Assembly: GCF_000974485.1 (NCBI RefSeq)
Contig: NZ_BBOM01000012.1
Span: 186,001 to 250,000 of the forward strand
From: Streptomyces sp. NBRC 109706
GTDB lineage: Bacteria; Actinomycetota; Actinomycetes; Streptomycetales; Streptomycetaceae
Direction: 5' to 3'
Length of the DNA: 64,000 nucleotides
Position 1 is the first letter of the stretch; every line of letters starts with the position of its first letter. The notes beneath the pieces are model-generated. The model was not told the origin of the DNA and searched no databases. It saw only the letters and a list, made by a program, of their open reading frames with translations. Position numbers and translations under genes: made by a program. Below, piece after piece: positions 26,011 through 46,864 of the stretch.

Positions 26011-29000
26011 ATGTCTTCCCACGGGGACGAACAACTGCCACTGACAGCCGCGCAGACGGGCATCTTCTACGCCCAGCAGCTGGACCCGGACAACACCATC
26101 TACAACGCGGGCGAGTACCTGGAGATCCACGGACCGGTCAACGCCCCGCTCTTCGAGGCCGCGCTCCGCCGGGTGGTGGCCGAGACCGACGCCCTGCGGA
26201 CCCGGGTGATCGCCACCGACGCCGGGCCGCGTCAGGTCGTCGAACCGCTGCGGGAGTGGCGGCTGGAGCGCGTGGACGTCAGCGCCGAGGCCGATCCGCG
26301 GGCCGCCGCCGAGGCGTGGATGCGCGCCGACCTGGCCAGGACCGTCGATCTGTCGGCGGACCCGCTGTTCCGGTTCGTGCTGTTCGACGTCGCCCCCGAC
26401 CGGGCGTTCTGGTTCCACTGGTACCACCATGTCGCGGTGGACGGGTTCACCGTCGCGATGGTCGCCCGGCGGGCCTCCGAGGTGTACACCGCGCTGCTGG
26501 CCGGCGAGGAGGTGCCGGCGAGCACGTTCGCGCCGCTGGCCGACCTGGTCCGGCACGACGAGGAGTACCGCGCGTCGGAGAAGTTCACCGCCGACCGGGA
26601 CTACTGGGTGGAGGAGCTGGCCGGGTTCCCCGAGCCGGTGAGCCCCTCGGGGCGGCCCGTGACCATGGCCAGCCGGCTGGCCCGCCGCACGGTGCGGCTG
26701 TCCCCCGAGAGCGCCGGCCGGCTGCGCGAGTTGGCCAGGACCGCCGAGGTGCCCTGGCCGCCGGTGCTGCTGGCCGCTTCAGCCGCCTATCTGCAGCGGA
26801 TGACCGGGCAGGACGAGATCGTGCTGGGGCTGCCGGTCACCACCCGCCTCGGCAGGACCGCGCTGGCGGTGCCGGGCATGGTCTCCAACGTGCTGCCGCT
26901 GCGGCTGGCGGCCCGCCCGGAGATGACGGTCGCCGAGCTGCTGCGGCACGCCCACCGGCAACTCCGCGCCGCGCTGCGCCACCAGCGCTACCGGTACGAG
27001 GACCTGCGCCGCGATCTGCGGCTGATGGAGGACGACCAGCGGTTGGTCGGCCCCCAGGTCAACATCATGATGTTCAACTACGAGCTGAGCTTCGGCCCGC
27101 ACCCCAGCACCGTCCACAACCTGTCGATCGGCCCCGCCGACGATCTGTCGTTGGTGGTCTACGACCGGGGCGAGGGCGGGCTCCAGATCGACTTCGACGC
27201 CAACCCGGATCTCTACTCGGACGAGAAGGTCGCCGAGCACCAGCGGCGGTTCCTTCTGCTGCTGGACCGGCTGGCCGAGGCCGACCCCACCCGGCCGATC
27301 GGCCGGATCGACCTGGTCGAGCCCGACGAACTGCCCTCCGCGCGGACGCTCTCCGAGTGGCCGGTGCACACCCATCTGGCGGGCCTGTTCGGCGAACGGG
27401 CCGCGCGGGTGCCGGACGCGGTCGCCCTCAGCTGCGAGGGCGAGGAGCTGACCTACGCCGAGCTGGAGGAACGCTCCAACCGGCTGGCCCATCTGCTGAT
27501 CGAACGGGGCGCCGGACCCGAACGGTTTGTGGCGCTGGCGGTGCCGCGCTCCACCGCGATGGTGGTGGCGCTGCTCGCGGTGATCAAGTCCGGTGCCGGA
27601 TACGTGCCGTTGGACCCCGACTACCCGGCCGACCGGATCGCGTACATGCTGGCCGACGCGGCGCCGACGCTGGTGGTCACCACCGGCGACGGCGACTGGC
27701 CCGACGTGCCGGTCGTGGACCTGACCGATCCCGGGGTGCGGGCCGCGCTCGCCGAACGGCCGGCCGTCGCGCCCACCGACGCCGACCGGTCCGCGCCGCT
27801 GACGCCCGACACCCCCGCGTATGTCATCTACACCTCGGGCTCCACCGGGCGTCCCAAGGGCGTGGTCGTCCCGCACGCCAATGTGGTGCGGCTGTTCGCC
27901 GCCACCGAGCAGTGGTTCGACTTCGGCGCCGACGACGTGTGGACGATGTTCCACTCCTACGCCTTCGACTTCTCCGTCTGGGAGGTGTGGGGCCCGCTGC
28001 TGCACGGCGGCCGGCTGGTCGTCGTGCCCCACCAGGTGAGCCGTTCCCCCGACGAGTTCCTGCGGCTGCTGGTCGAGCAGCGGGTCACCGTCCTCAACCA
28101 GACCCCGTCGGCGTTCTACCAGCTGCTGCGGGCGGACGCGGAACATCCCGAGCTGTCCGCCCGACTGGCCCTGCGCACCGTGGTGTTCGGCGGCGAGGCG
28201 CTGGACCTGTGGCGGCTGGCCGACTGGTACGAGCGGCACCCGGACGACGCGCCGACGCTGGTCAACATGTACGGCATCACCGAGACCACGGTGCATGTGT
28301 CGTATGTCGCGCTGGACCGGCGGATCGCCGCCGCCGGCGCCGGCAGCGTCATCGGCGGTCCGATCCCCGACCTCGGCGTCTATGTCCTGGACGGCGGGCT
28401 GCGCCCGGTGCCGCCCGGCGTCGCGGGCGAGATGTACGTCTCCGGCGCCGGCCTGGCCCGGGGCTATCTGGGCCGCCCCGGCACCACCGCCGAACGTTTT
28501 GTCGCCGACCCGTTCGGCCGGCCCGGCACCCGGATGTACCGCACCGGGGACGTGGCCAGATGGACGGACGACGGGCGGCTCGAGTTCGTCGGCCGCGCCG
28601 ACCACCAGGTCAAGATCCGGGGCTTCCGGATCGAGTTGGGCGAGATCGAGGCGGTGCTGGCCGGCCATCCGGCCGCGGCACAGGTCGCGGTGGTGGCCCG
28701 CGAGGACCAGCACGGCGACAAGCGGCTGGTCGGCTATGTGGTGCCGGCCGGCGACCAACCCGTCGACGGGCTGCGGGAGTTCGCCGCCGGTCAGCTGCCG
28801 GACCATATGGTCCCCTCGGCGGTGGTGGCGCTGGCCGAGCTGCCGTTGACCGCCAACGGCAAGCTGGACGTCCGCGCGCTGCCGGCGCCCGAGTTCACCA
28901 CCGCCGGCGGACGTGGGCCGCGCGATCCGCGCGAGGAGCTGCTGTGCCGGCTGTTCGCCGAGGTCCTGGACGTGCCGGGCGTCAGCATCGACGACAACTT

Positions 29001-32000
29001 CTTCGACCTGGGCGGCCATTCGCTGCTGGCCACCCGGCTGACCGGCCGGGTGCGGGAGGCGTTCGGCGTGGAGGTGGGCATCAGCGCGCTGTTCACCGCC
29101 CCCACCGTCGCCGCCTTCGCCGAACACGTCGGCCGGGACGACGACCGGGACACCTCGCTCGACGTGCTGCTGCCGCTGCGCCCGCACGGCAGCCTGCCCG
29201 CGCTGTTCTGTGTGCACCCGGCCGCCGGGCTCAGCTGGATCTACTCCGGGTTCCTGCGCCATGTCGACGCCGAGCGGCCGATCTACGGTCTGCAGGCGCA
29301 CGGGCTGCGGGACCCGGAGCAGGCGCCCGCCTCCATCGAGGAGATGGCCGCCGCCTATGTCACGGAGATCCGCAAGGCCCAGGCCGCCGGCCCCTACCAT
29401 CTGCTGGGCTGGTCGTCCGGCGGCGTGGTCGCGCACGCCGTCGCCACCCAGCTCCAGTCGGAGGGCGAGGAGGTGGGCCTCCTCGCCATCCTGGACGCCT
29501 ACCCGGGTCTTGAGCTGCCGCCGCTGGGCGAGCAGGAGATCATGGCGACGCTGCTCGACTTCGCCGGCTTCGACCGGCGCCGACTCGGCCCCGAGCCGCT
29601 GGAGTTCGAGCGGGTCGTCGAGCTGCTGCGGAAGCTCGACAGCGCCATGGCCGGGCTCGGCGAGGCCGATATCGCCGCGATGGCGCGGGTGTACGGCGAG
29701 GCCAGTCAGCTGATGCGGGCCTATGTCCCGCGCCGCTTCACCGGCGATGTGCTGTTCTTCGTCGCCACCCTCGACAAGGTCGAGTTCTCCCCCACACCCC
29801 AGGAGTGGCAGCCCTATGTGTCGGGCGAGATCGATGTGCGGTTCGTCGAACGCGCCCACACCGATCTGCTGAAGCCCGCGCCGCTGGCCGAGATCGCCGA
29901 GGTGGTCGCGGACCGGCTGGCCGAGGCGGGCGACGACGGGGGCCTCTCCCGGGCGCCCGCGCCACGCCCGGACCGGGTGCCGCTCTCCGCCGGCCAGCGG
30001 CGGCTGTGGTTCCTCAACCAGCTGGAGACGGGGGCCTCTTCGCCCGGCGCCTACAACGTGCCGCTGGCGCTCCGGTTCCCCGGCACGCTGGACCGGGAGG
30101 CGCTGCGGCTGGCCCTGGGCGATGTGGCCGAGCGGCACGAGACGCTGCGCACCGTCTTCCCCGACGTGGACGGGGTGCCGCACCAGGAGGTGCTGGCGTC
30201 CCGGACGGCCGGCGCGGCCGCCCTGCCGCTGCACCGGGTGACCGCCGACGAGGTGACGGAGCGGCTGGCGGCCGCCGCCACCACCCGGTTCGACCTGGCC
30301 GGCGAACCCCCGTGGCGCGCCGAGCTGTTGCGGGTCGCCCCGGCCGCCCCCGGGGAGGCCGAGCACCATGTGCTGTCCCTGGTGGTGCACCACATCGCCT
30401 GCGACGGCGGCTCCCTGGGGCCGCTGACCACCGATCTGGCCACCGCCTACGCCGCGCGCCGCACCGGCACCGCCCCCGACTGGGCGCCGCTGCCCCTGCA
30501 GTACGCCGACCACACCCTGGCGCAGCTGGCACAGCTGGGCGACGAGTCCGATCCCACGAGCCAGCTCGCCCGGCAACTCGCCTACTGGAAAAAGACGTTG
30601 ACCGGCCTGCCGGACCAGCTGACGTTGCCGACCGACCGGCCGCGGCCGTCCGTCGCCTCCCAGCGGGGCGACACGGTCCCGGTCACCGTCGGTCCCGAAC
30701 TGCACCGGCGGATCAGCGAGTTGGCCCGCGACCGGGGTGCCAGCGGGTTCATGGTGGTGCAGGCCGCGCTGGCCGCGCTGCTGACCCGGCTCGGCGCCGG
30801 CACCGACATCCCGATCGGCAGCCCGGTCGCCGGCCGGCACGACGCCGAACTCGCCCCGCTGGTCGGCTTCTTCGTCAACACCCTGGTGCTGCGCACCGAC
30901 ACCTCGGGCAGCCCGAGCTTCGCCGATCTGGTGGACCGGGTCAGGGCCACCTCGCTGGCCGCCTTCGGGCACCAGGACGTGCCGTTCGACCGGCTGGTCG
31001 AGGTGTTGGGCACGCCCCGCTCGCTGGCCCGACACCCGCTGTTCCAGGTGATGTTGGCGTTCCAGGAGGACCCGGGCGACCAGCTCAGGGCGCTCGCCCC
31101 GCATGCCGAGCCGCACCCGGTGCCCCGGCGCAGCGCCAAGTTCGATCTGACCCTGGACCTGACCGAGCGGCGGGAGTCCGGCGTTCCCGGCGGGCTGACC
31201 GGGGTGTTGGAGTACGCCACCGACCTGTTCGACCGGGAGACCGTCGAACTGCTGGCCACCCGGCTGGTGCGGCTGCTGGACGTCGCCACCGCCGATCCCC
31301 GGCTGCCGCTGGGCGAGTTGGAGATCGACCATCCGGGCGACCGGCACCGGGTGCTGGTGGAGTGGAACCGCACCAGCCGCCCGGTTCCGACCACCACCGT
31401 GCCGGCGCTCTTCGAGCTCCAGGCGTACCGCACCCCCGACCGGATCGCCGTGGGCACCGCCGGGAACGCCGATCCTGGGCTGAGCTACACCGAACTCAAC
31501 GCCCGCGCCAACCGGTTGGCGCACCATCTGATCCGGCGCGGGATCGGCCCCGAGGATCTGGTGGCGCTGGTCATGCCGCGCACCCCCGATCTGGTGGTCG
31601 CGATCCTCGGGGTGCTCAAGTCCGGCGCCGGCTATCTGCCGCTGTCCCCGACCCACCCGGCCGACCGGGTGCGGTTCATGCTGGAGGACGCGGCGCCGGC
31701 GCTGGTGCTGCGGGGCCTGGCCGAACTGCCGCTGGACGGCATGCCGGACCACAACCCGACCGACACCGAGCGGGTCAGGCCGCTGCTGCCGCAGCACGCC
31801 ATCTACGCCATCTACACCTCGGGTTCGACCGGGCGTCCCAAGGGCGTGCTGGTCAGCCACGCCTCGGTGGTGGACCTGGCGCTGTGGGCCGGTGCGGCGC
31901 TGGGCGCCGACGCGCTGGCGCACACCCTGCTGGCCACCTCGTTCACCTTCGACGTGTCCGTCTTCGAGCTGTTCGGCACGCTGCTGGCCGGCGGCCGGGT

Positions 32001-34613
32001 CGATCTCGTCCGGGATCTCACCGCGCTGCTGGACGGCGCCGGGGAGCCGTGGCGCGGGACCCTGTTGAGCGGGGTGCCGTCCGCCGTGGCGCCCGTTCTC
32101 GGGCAGAGCCCGGCGCCGGCCGTCGCCGACACCGTGGTGCTGGCCGGCGAGGCGCTGCCGGCCCGGCTGGTCGCCGATCTGCGGACCGCGCTGCCGAACG
32201 CGCGGATCGGCAACCTCTACGGACCGACCGAGGCCACGGTGTACGCCACCGCCTGGTTCGCCGATCCGGCCGAGACCCCCGGGTCGGCCCCGCCGATCGG
32301 CCGGCCCCGCACCAATATCCGGGCCTATGTGCTGGACGACGCGCTCCGGCCGACGCTGGTCGGCAGCACCGGCGAGCTGTATCTGGCGGGCGCCGGCCTG
32401 GCCCGTGGCTATCTGGGCCGTCCCGGGCTGACCGGCGAACGGTTTGTCGCCAACCCGTTCGACGGGCCGGGCGAGCGGATGTACCGCACCGGGGACCTGG
32501 CGCGATGGACCGCCGACGGCCAGATCGAGTATCTGGGCCGCGCCGACAACCAGGTGAAGGTGCGCGGCTTCCGGATCGAACTCGGCGAGATCGACGCCGT
32601 GTTGGCGCGGGCCCCCGGGGTCCGCGAGGTGGCGACGCTGGCCCGCGAGGACCAGCCGGGGGTGCGCCGACTGGTGTCCTATCTGGTCGCGGGCCCCGAC
32701 GAACAGCTCGACCTGGACCGGGTGCGCGCCCATGCCGCCGCCGAACTGCCGGACTACATGGTGCCCGTCGCGCTGGTGCCGCTGGACCGGCTGCCGCTCG
32801 GGCCCAGCGGAAAGCTGGACCGGGCCGCGCTGCCCGTCCCGACGCTGGCCGCGCCGGCCGAACGGTCCGCCGGCACCGATGTCGAACGGCTGCTGTGCGG
32901 TCTGGTGGAGGAACTGCTCGGTCTCGACCGGGTCAGCCCCGACGACCGGTTCTTCGAGATCGGCGGCGACAGCATCGTCTCCATCCAGCTGGTCAGCAGG
33001 GCCAGGAAGGCCGGTCTGCTGATCACCCCGCGCGACATGTTCGAGCAGGGCACCATGGCCGCGCTGGCCACCGTCGCCCGGCCGGTCGGCACCGTGGACC
33101 AGCTCGCCGACCAGGCCGATATCGCCGTCGGCGAGGTGCCGGTGCCGCCGATCGTGCACTGGATGCGGGAACGCGGCGGGCCGCTGGCCGGGTTCACCCA
33201 GTCCGTGCTGCTGCGGGTCCCGGCCGATCTCGGCCTCGACCGGCTGACCGCCGCCACCCAGGCGCTGGTCGACCACCACGACGTGCTGCGGCTGCGCCAG
33301 TCGTACGCCGCCAACGGCAGCGGCTGGGTGCTGACCGTCCCCGAGCCCGGCAGCCTGGACGCGGCCGATCTGGTCCGGCGGGTCGATGTCTCCGGGCTGC
33401 CCGCCGACCAGTGGGACACGGTGGCGGACCGCGAGGCCGCCGAGGTGCGACTGGCCCCGGCCGAGGGCCGGATGCTGCGGCTGCTGTGGTTCGACGCCGG
33501 CCCCGACCGCTCGGGGCGGCTGCTGATCATCGCCCACCATCTGGTGGTGGACGGGGTGTCCTGGCGCATCCTGACCGGCGACCTCGCCGCCGCGTGGAAC
33601 GTCGGCGACGGCTCCGCGCTGGAACCGGTCCGCACCTCCTACCGCCGCTGGGCCGAGTACATCGCCACCCTGGCCCACGACCGGTCGGTGGCCGCCGAGT
33701 TGCCGACCTGGCGGAAGGTGCTGGCCGGGCCCGACCCGCTGCTCGGCGACCGCCCGCTCGACCAGTCCAGGGACGTGCTGAGCACCTCCCGGCAGCTGGT
33801 CGCCGAACTGCCGGCCGAGGCGACCCTGCCGCTGCTGACCACGCTGCCCACCGCGTTCTCCTGCGGCGTCAACGACGTGCTGCTGAGCGCGTTCGCTGCG
33901 GCGCTGGCCGACTGGCGGCGCCGACTCGGCGTGGGCGCCGGCGGCGAGGTGCTGATCGATCTGGAGGGCCACGGCCGGGACAGCGCCGAATCGCTCGATG
34001 TCTCCGGCACCGTCGGCTGGTTCACCAGCCTCTACCCGGTGCGGCTGGACGCAGGCGGCGCGGCGCCCGAGGACGACGCCGCCCTCGGCCGGGGCCTGAA
34101 GATGGTCAAGGAGCAGCTGCGGACCCTGCCGAGAAAGGGCGTGGGCTACGGCCTGCTGCGCTATCTCGACCCGGAGGCCCGCGCCGAGCTATCCGCCCTG
34201 CCGGCGCCGCAGATCGGCTTCAACTACCTGGGCCGGTTCGGCGCCGGCTCCGAGGGGGACTGGACGATGGCGACCGGCGAGGCCGCGCTCGCCGGCGTCG
34301 CCAGGGGGGTCGACCCCAACATCCCGCTGGCCCATCTGCTGGAGTTCAGCGTGCTGGTCGAGGACGGCGCCGACGGCGCCGGGGAGGCGGCCGGACCCCG
34401 CCTCATGGTGGTGGCCGCCTGGCCGGCCACCGTGCTGCCCGAGTCCGATGTGCGGGACCTGGTGGACACCTGGTTCCGCGCCCTGCGGACCCTGGCCGGC
34501 CACGCCGACCGCCCCGACGTGGGCGGCGTGACCCCCTCCGATCTCTCGGTGGCGATGACCCAGGACGAGATCGACGAATTCGAGAACGAACTGCTCAGGG
34601 ATTGGGATCTGGG

Positions 34614-34617
<4 letters not shown>
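26011..34617 (+). CDS. Non-ribosomal peptide synthetase subunit 1: C-A(Thr)-T-TE-C-A-T-E
   Basis: Encodes 2868 residues. Landmarks: C1 with HHVAVDG at 139; A1 with YTSGSTGRPKG near 608 and NGKLD near 949; T1 serine in GGHSLL near 1001; a complete EntF-type thioesterase with GWSSGG near 1133 and a later AHTDLL histidine; C2 (LCL type) with HHIACDG near 1460; A2 with YTSGSTG near 1935; T2 GGDSI near 2318; epimerase with HHLVVDG near 2509. Reading pocket positions by alignment to GrsA gives DFWNVGMVHK for A1, a threonine code, and DVFSVALVYK for A2, which I cannot assign. The first four domains mirror EntF. ATG at 26011 follows GAGAG; the frame is open 48 nt further upstream. Its stop overlaps the next start. 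Confidence 0.93.
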
Positions 34618-44377
<9,760 letters not shown>

Positions 44378-44381
<4 letters not shown>

Positions 44382-44923
44382 CGGAGACCGAGACGGGCCT
44401 GGACCGGGTCAGCCCCCGCTGGGACCGCAGGGAGCGGCACCGGCTGCGGATCGAGGGGGAGCCGGCCGCCGTGATCCAGGCGGCCGAGGACCTGACCTGG
44501 GGCGAGGTGCCGAAGTTCCGCCGGATCATGGTGATCGCCGGCCTGGGCCGGGTGCCGTTCCGCAAGGACCGGCAGGTGGTGACCATGTTCCTGGACAACG
44601 ACTTCCGGATCCTGCACCGTTCGGACGACGAGCTGGTGATCGGGGGCATCCAACGGATCTCCCGCAAGCAGCCGATCGCGCCCATGGGGGACGATCCGGC
44701 GACCGAGTTCCGTGACTTCGACCGGCCGTCCCATCTGCTGACCTGCTTCAACTTCCGCTATCAGGACGGGGTGCTGGTCACCGAGACCCGGGTGCGGGCC
44801 ACCAGCAGCAGGGCGCGGCGGCTCTTCGCGGTCTACTGGCTGGTGATCCGCGCCGGCAGCGGGCTCATCCGCCGCATCTGGCTCCGTGGTGTCCGCCGCC
44901 GCATGGCGGCGACCGCCTCCTGA
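44378..44923 (+). CDS. Protein of unknown function, translationally coupled to the NRPS
   Basis: Encodes 181 residues from a GTG that overlaps the NRPS stop (GTGA). I do not recognise the family with confidence. The pattern of strands (RIMVIAGLG, VTMFLDNDFRILH, LVIGGIQRIS, LTCFNFRYQDGVLVTETRVRATS) ending in a long basic helix looks like a START/SRPBCC-type cavity fold, and the last 30 residues are Arg-rich and amphipathic, possibly membrane-associated. Coupling implies a role with the NRPS product. It ends at a strong terminator. Confidence 0.75.
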
Positions 44924-44927
44924 CCCG

Positions 44928-44973
44928 GCCCCCGGCCCTCGTCGGTCGACGACCCACGACGAGGGCCAGGGGC
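44928..44973. terminator. Strong bidirectional terminator between the NRPS operon and the leftward ACP operon
   Basis: GGCCCTCGTCG (44934-44944) and CGACGAGGGCC (44957-44967) pair perfectly; after one mismatch the stem extends by five more pairs (GCCCC/GGGGC). It fills the 50-bp gap between two convergent stop codons and marks a transcription boundary. Confidence 0.9.
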
Positions 44974-45735
44974 TCAGCGCGGTTCCGGCAGATAGGTCAG
45001 GGCCGGATCGGTCGCCTCCAGGCGCAGCCAGCCCTCCCGGCGTGGGCCCCGGGTGTGCAGCAACACCCTTTCACCCGGGCGGAGTTCGCCCAGGTGCAGC
45101 AGGTTGCGCAGGGTCAGCCAGACATCGCAGGGCGCCCGTCCCGTCACCCGACGCGCGGGCGCCTCGCTCCGGAAGTCGTCGGGGGGCGGTCCCTCGCCTG
45201 AGCCGAGGAACGTCAACGGGCCCGGGCCGCGCACCACCCGCAGCCCGACCGTGGTGAACCAGGCCATGCCGAGACGGCCGTCGGCGAACAGCGGCTCGTC
45301 GCAGACCAGGGTGCTCGCCCGGGCGCCCGCCGCCAGCGCCCAGCGCGGCAGATCGAGCGCCAACACCCCGCCCAGCTCGTCGAGATGGGTGATGCCCAGA
45401 TCGTCGCCCGGCCAGTCGAAGGCATGGACGAGCCCGGCCAGCGCCGCGACCTTGGCATCCCTGAGCGGCCCGGAACGCACCAGGAGCAGCGTCTCGTCCG
45501 GGGTCGGCGGCCCCAGCGCCGCGAGGGCCCTGGCGCTGGTGTCGGGGCCGCCGGTCTCGACGACATCGTTGGGGGTCACCACCAGAAGGTGCTCCAGCGG
45601 GATGCCGTGCGCCTCGGCGACCCGACGGGCGCGGGGCAGCAGCGCCTCGGGGAAGTCCGACAGCGGCCGGTAGTCGGTGTGCGGCACGACCGCGACGCTG
45701 AGCGCGTGCACGCTGAGTTCACCGCTGTCGTTCAT
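44974..45735 (-). CDS. Degenerate KASIII-like (thiolase-fold) protein, copy A
   Basis: Encodes 253 residues. The C-terminus (CDVWLTLRNLL, then LRPGERVLLHTRGPRREGW) looks like the end of FabH-type proteins, where a GxLxPGDxVLL..FG segment precedes the last strand. The middle (LLLVRSGPLRDAKVAALAGLVHAFDWPGDDLGITHLDELGGVLAL) could match half of the thiolase fold with the Cys replaced. No Cys-His-Asn triad is present, so it is probably not catalytic. A paralogue lies at 50195-50953. Each sits beside a complete KASIII gene, recalling the PqsB/PqsC heterodimer in which one FabH-like subunit is inactive. Family call is inferred from short motifs. Confidence 0.6.
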   Translation of the reverse strand: MNDSGELSVHALSVAVVPHTDYRPLSDFPEALLPRARRVAEAHGIPLEHLLVVTPNDVVETGGPDTSARALAALGPPTPDETLLLVRSGPLRDAKVAALAGLVHAFDWPGDDLGITHLDELGGVLALDLPRWALAAGARASTLVCDEPLFADGRLGMAWFTTVGLRVVRGPGPLTFLGSGEGPPPDDFRSEAPARRVTGRAPCDVWLTLRNLLHLGELRPGERVLLHTRGPRREGWLRLEATDPALTYLPEPR

Positions 45736-46864
45736 CGGCGTCTCCGTTCCGGTGGCCACGGGCGATATGCAGGCGTTGGACGTTGCCCGTGCCCTCCATG
45801 AACTCGAAGGCGCGCACGTCCCTGGTCCACTTCTCCAGCAGCGGGTGTTCCAGCAGCCCCGCCGGGCCCAGCGCGCGGCCGGCCCAGTGCGCGACCCGGA
45901 CGGCCGTCCTGGTCGCGCCCAGCTTGACGACGTTGGACGGGTAGCCGCGCTCGGGCGCGCGGTCGACGCGGGCGGCGGCCTCGACGACCAGCCGCTCGGC
46001 GGCCGCCACCCGGGCCCGCATCCCGGCCAACTCCGGGGCTGTCTTGCGGTGTTCGGCGACATACTCGGCCATGGCCGAGGCGGTGCCCACGGCCGCTGCG
46101 GCGACCCGTACCCGCATCCGGTGGAACGTCCGGGTCGCGGCCCAGACGCCCCGGCGGGTGGCCGGCAGATGCTCGCCGAGCAGCATGTCGCCGGCCACCG
46201 GCAGCCCGTCGAACCGCAGTTCGCTGACACAGGCGCCGCGCAGCCCCACCATCTCCAGCGGTTCCGCGTGCCAGCCCGGTGCCGGCAGCTCCACCAGGGC
46301 CGCCCTGATCGACAGCGGCGAGGGTCCGGTGCGGGCGAAGACCACGCCCACGCCGCCCCTGGCGCCCTGGCCGATATAGCGTTTGGCGCCGTGCAGCAGC
46401 CAGCCACCGGAACCGTCCGGCACCAGCCGGGTCTCCATCGCCGTGGCGTCGCTGCCGGCCCGCTCCTCCGACATCGCGAAGAACGACCAGGTCCGACCGT
46501 CCGCCAACCGCCGGTGGAAACGGTCCCGTTGCTCCTCGTTGCCCAGCAGCTCGACGAAGACGCCGGCGAGTCCCGGCGAGGGGCAGGACAGCAGCACGCC
46601 CATGTCGCCGCGCGCCAGCTCCAGCATGCCGGTCACGTTCTCCAGGCAGGAGGAGCGGGCGGGCAGCGTCGGGCCGCCCGGCTCGGTGGCCAGGTAGTCG
46701 GGCGGGGTCTCCGAGCGGCGCACCAGGGCGAAGGCCGGCGAGTCCAGATGCGGTTCCATGGCGTGCGGTTCGGCGTCCACCGCCAGCGCCCGGGCCCGCA
46801 GGTCCCCGGCCGCGTCGCGGGCCACAGCCCTGATCGCGCGCAGCCGGGCGTCGAGCGTGCTCAT
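45719..46864 (-). CDS. Acyl-CoA-dehydrogenase-like flavoprotein, copy A
   Basis: Encodes 381 residues. Typical features are the middle-domain AMSEERAGSDATAM (FAD-contact), KRYIGQGARGGVGVVFART, and the C-terminal FEFMEGTGNVQRLHIAR, where the glutamate of MEGT is in the position of the catalytic base of acyl-CoA dehydrogenases. In this operon the substrate is more likely an ACP-bound acyl or aminoacyl group, as for the prolyl-carrier-protein dehydrogenases PltE/RedW. It overlaps both neighbours by a few bases. Unlike copies B and C it has no half-size partner gene. Long stretches of DNA are identical to copy B at 50950-52077. Confidence 0.85.
   Translation of the reverse strand: MSTLDARLRAIRAVARDAAGDLRARALAVDAEPHAMEPHLDSPAFALVRRSETPPDYLATEPGGPTLPARSSCLENVTGMLELARGDMGVLLSCPSPGLAGVFVELLGNEEQRDRFHRRLADGRTWSFFAMSEERAGSDATAMETRLVPDGSGGWLLHGAKRYIGQGARGGVGVVFARTGPSPLSIRAALVELPAPGWHAEPLEMVGLRGACVSELRFDGLPVAGDMLLGEHLPATRRGVWAATRTFHRMRVRVAAAAVGTASAMAEYVAEHRKTAPELAGMRARVAAAERLVVEAAARVDRAPERGYPSNVVKLGATRTAVRVAHWAGRALGPAGLLEHPLLEKWTRDVRAFEFMEGTGNVQRLHIARGHRNGDADERQR
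45813..45892. repeat. 80-bp block identical to 51032-51111 (duplicated cassette, copy A)
   Basis: This segment of the flavoprotein gene matches copy B base for base over 80 bp, and flanking parts of the two genes share further long runs. It marks a recent duplication or gene conversion between the two cassettes. Confidence 0.85.

Noticed and set aside
26779..33972. Very long open frame antisense to NRPS subunit 1 (and a similar one antisense to subunit 2, 34224-44240)
   Set aside because: High-GC codon bias leaves the opposite frame stop-free; the products are repetitive Gly/Arg/Gln-rich sequence without any domain, while the plus strand encodes complete NRPS domains.
29805..34613. Extension of NRPS subunit 2 upstream of 34614
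   Set aside because: The frame is open but overlaps subunit 1 in another frame and encodes Arg/Ala-rich nonsense; the real start is the ATG overlapping the upstream stop.
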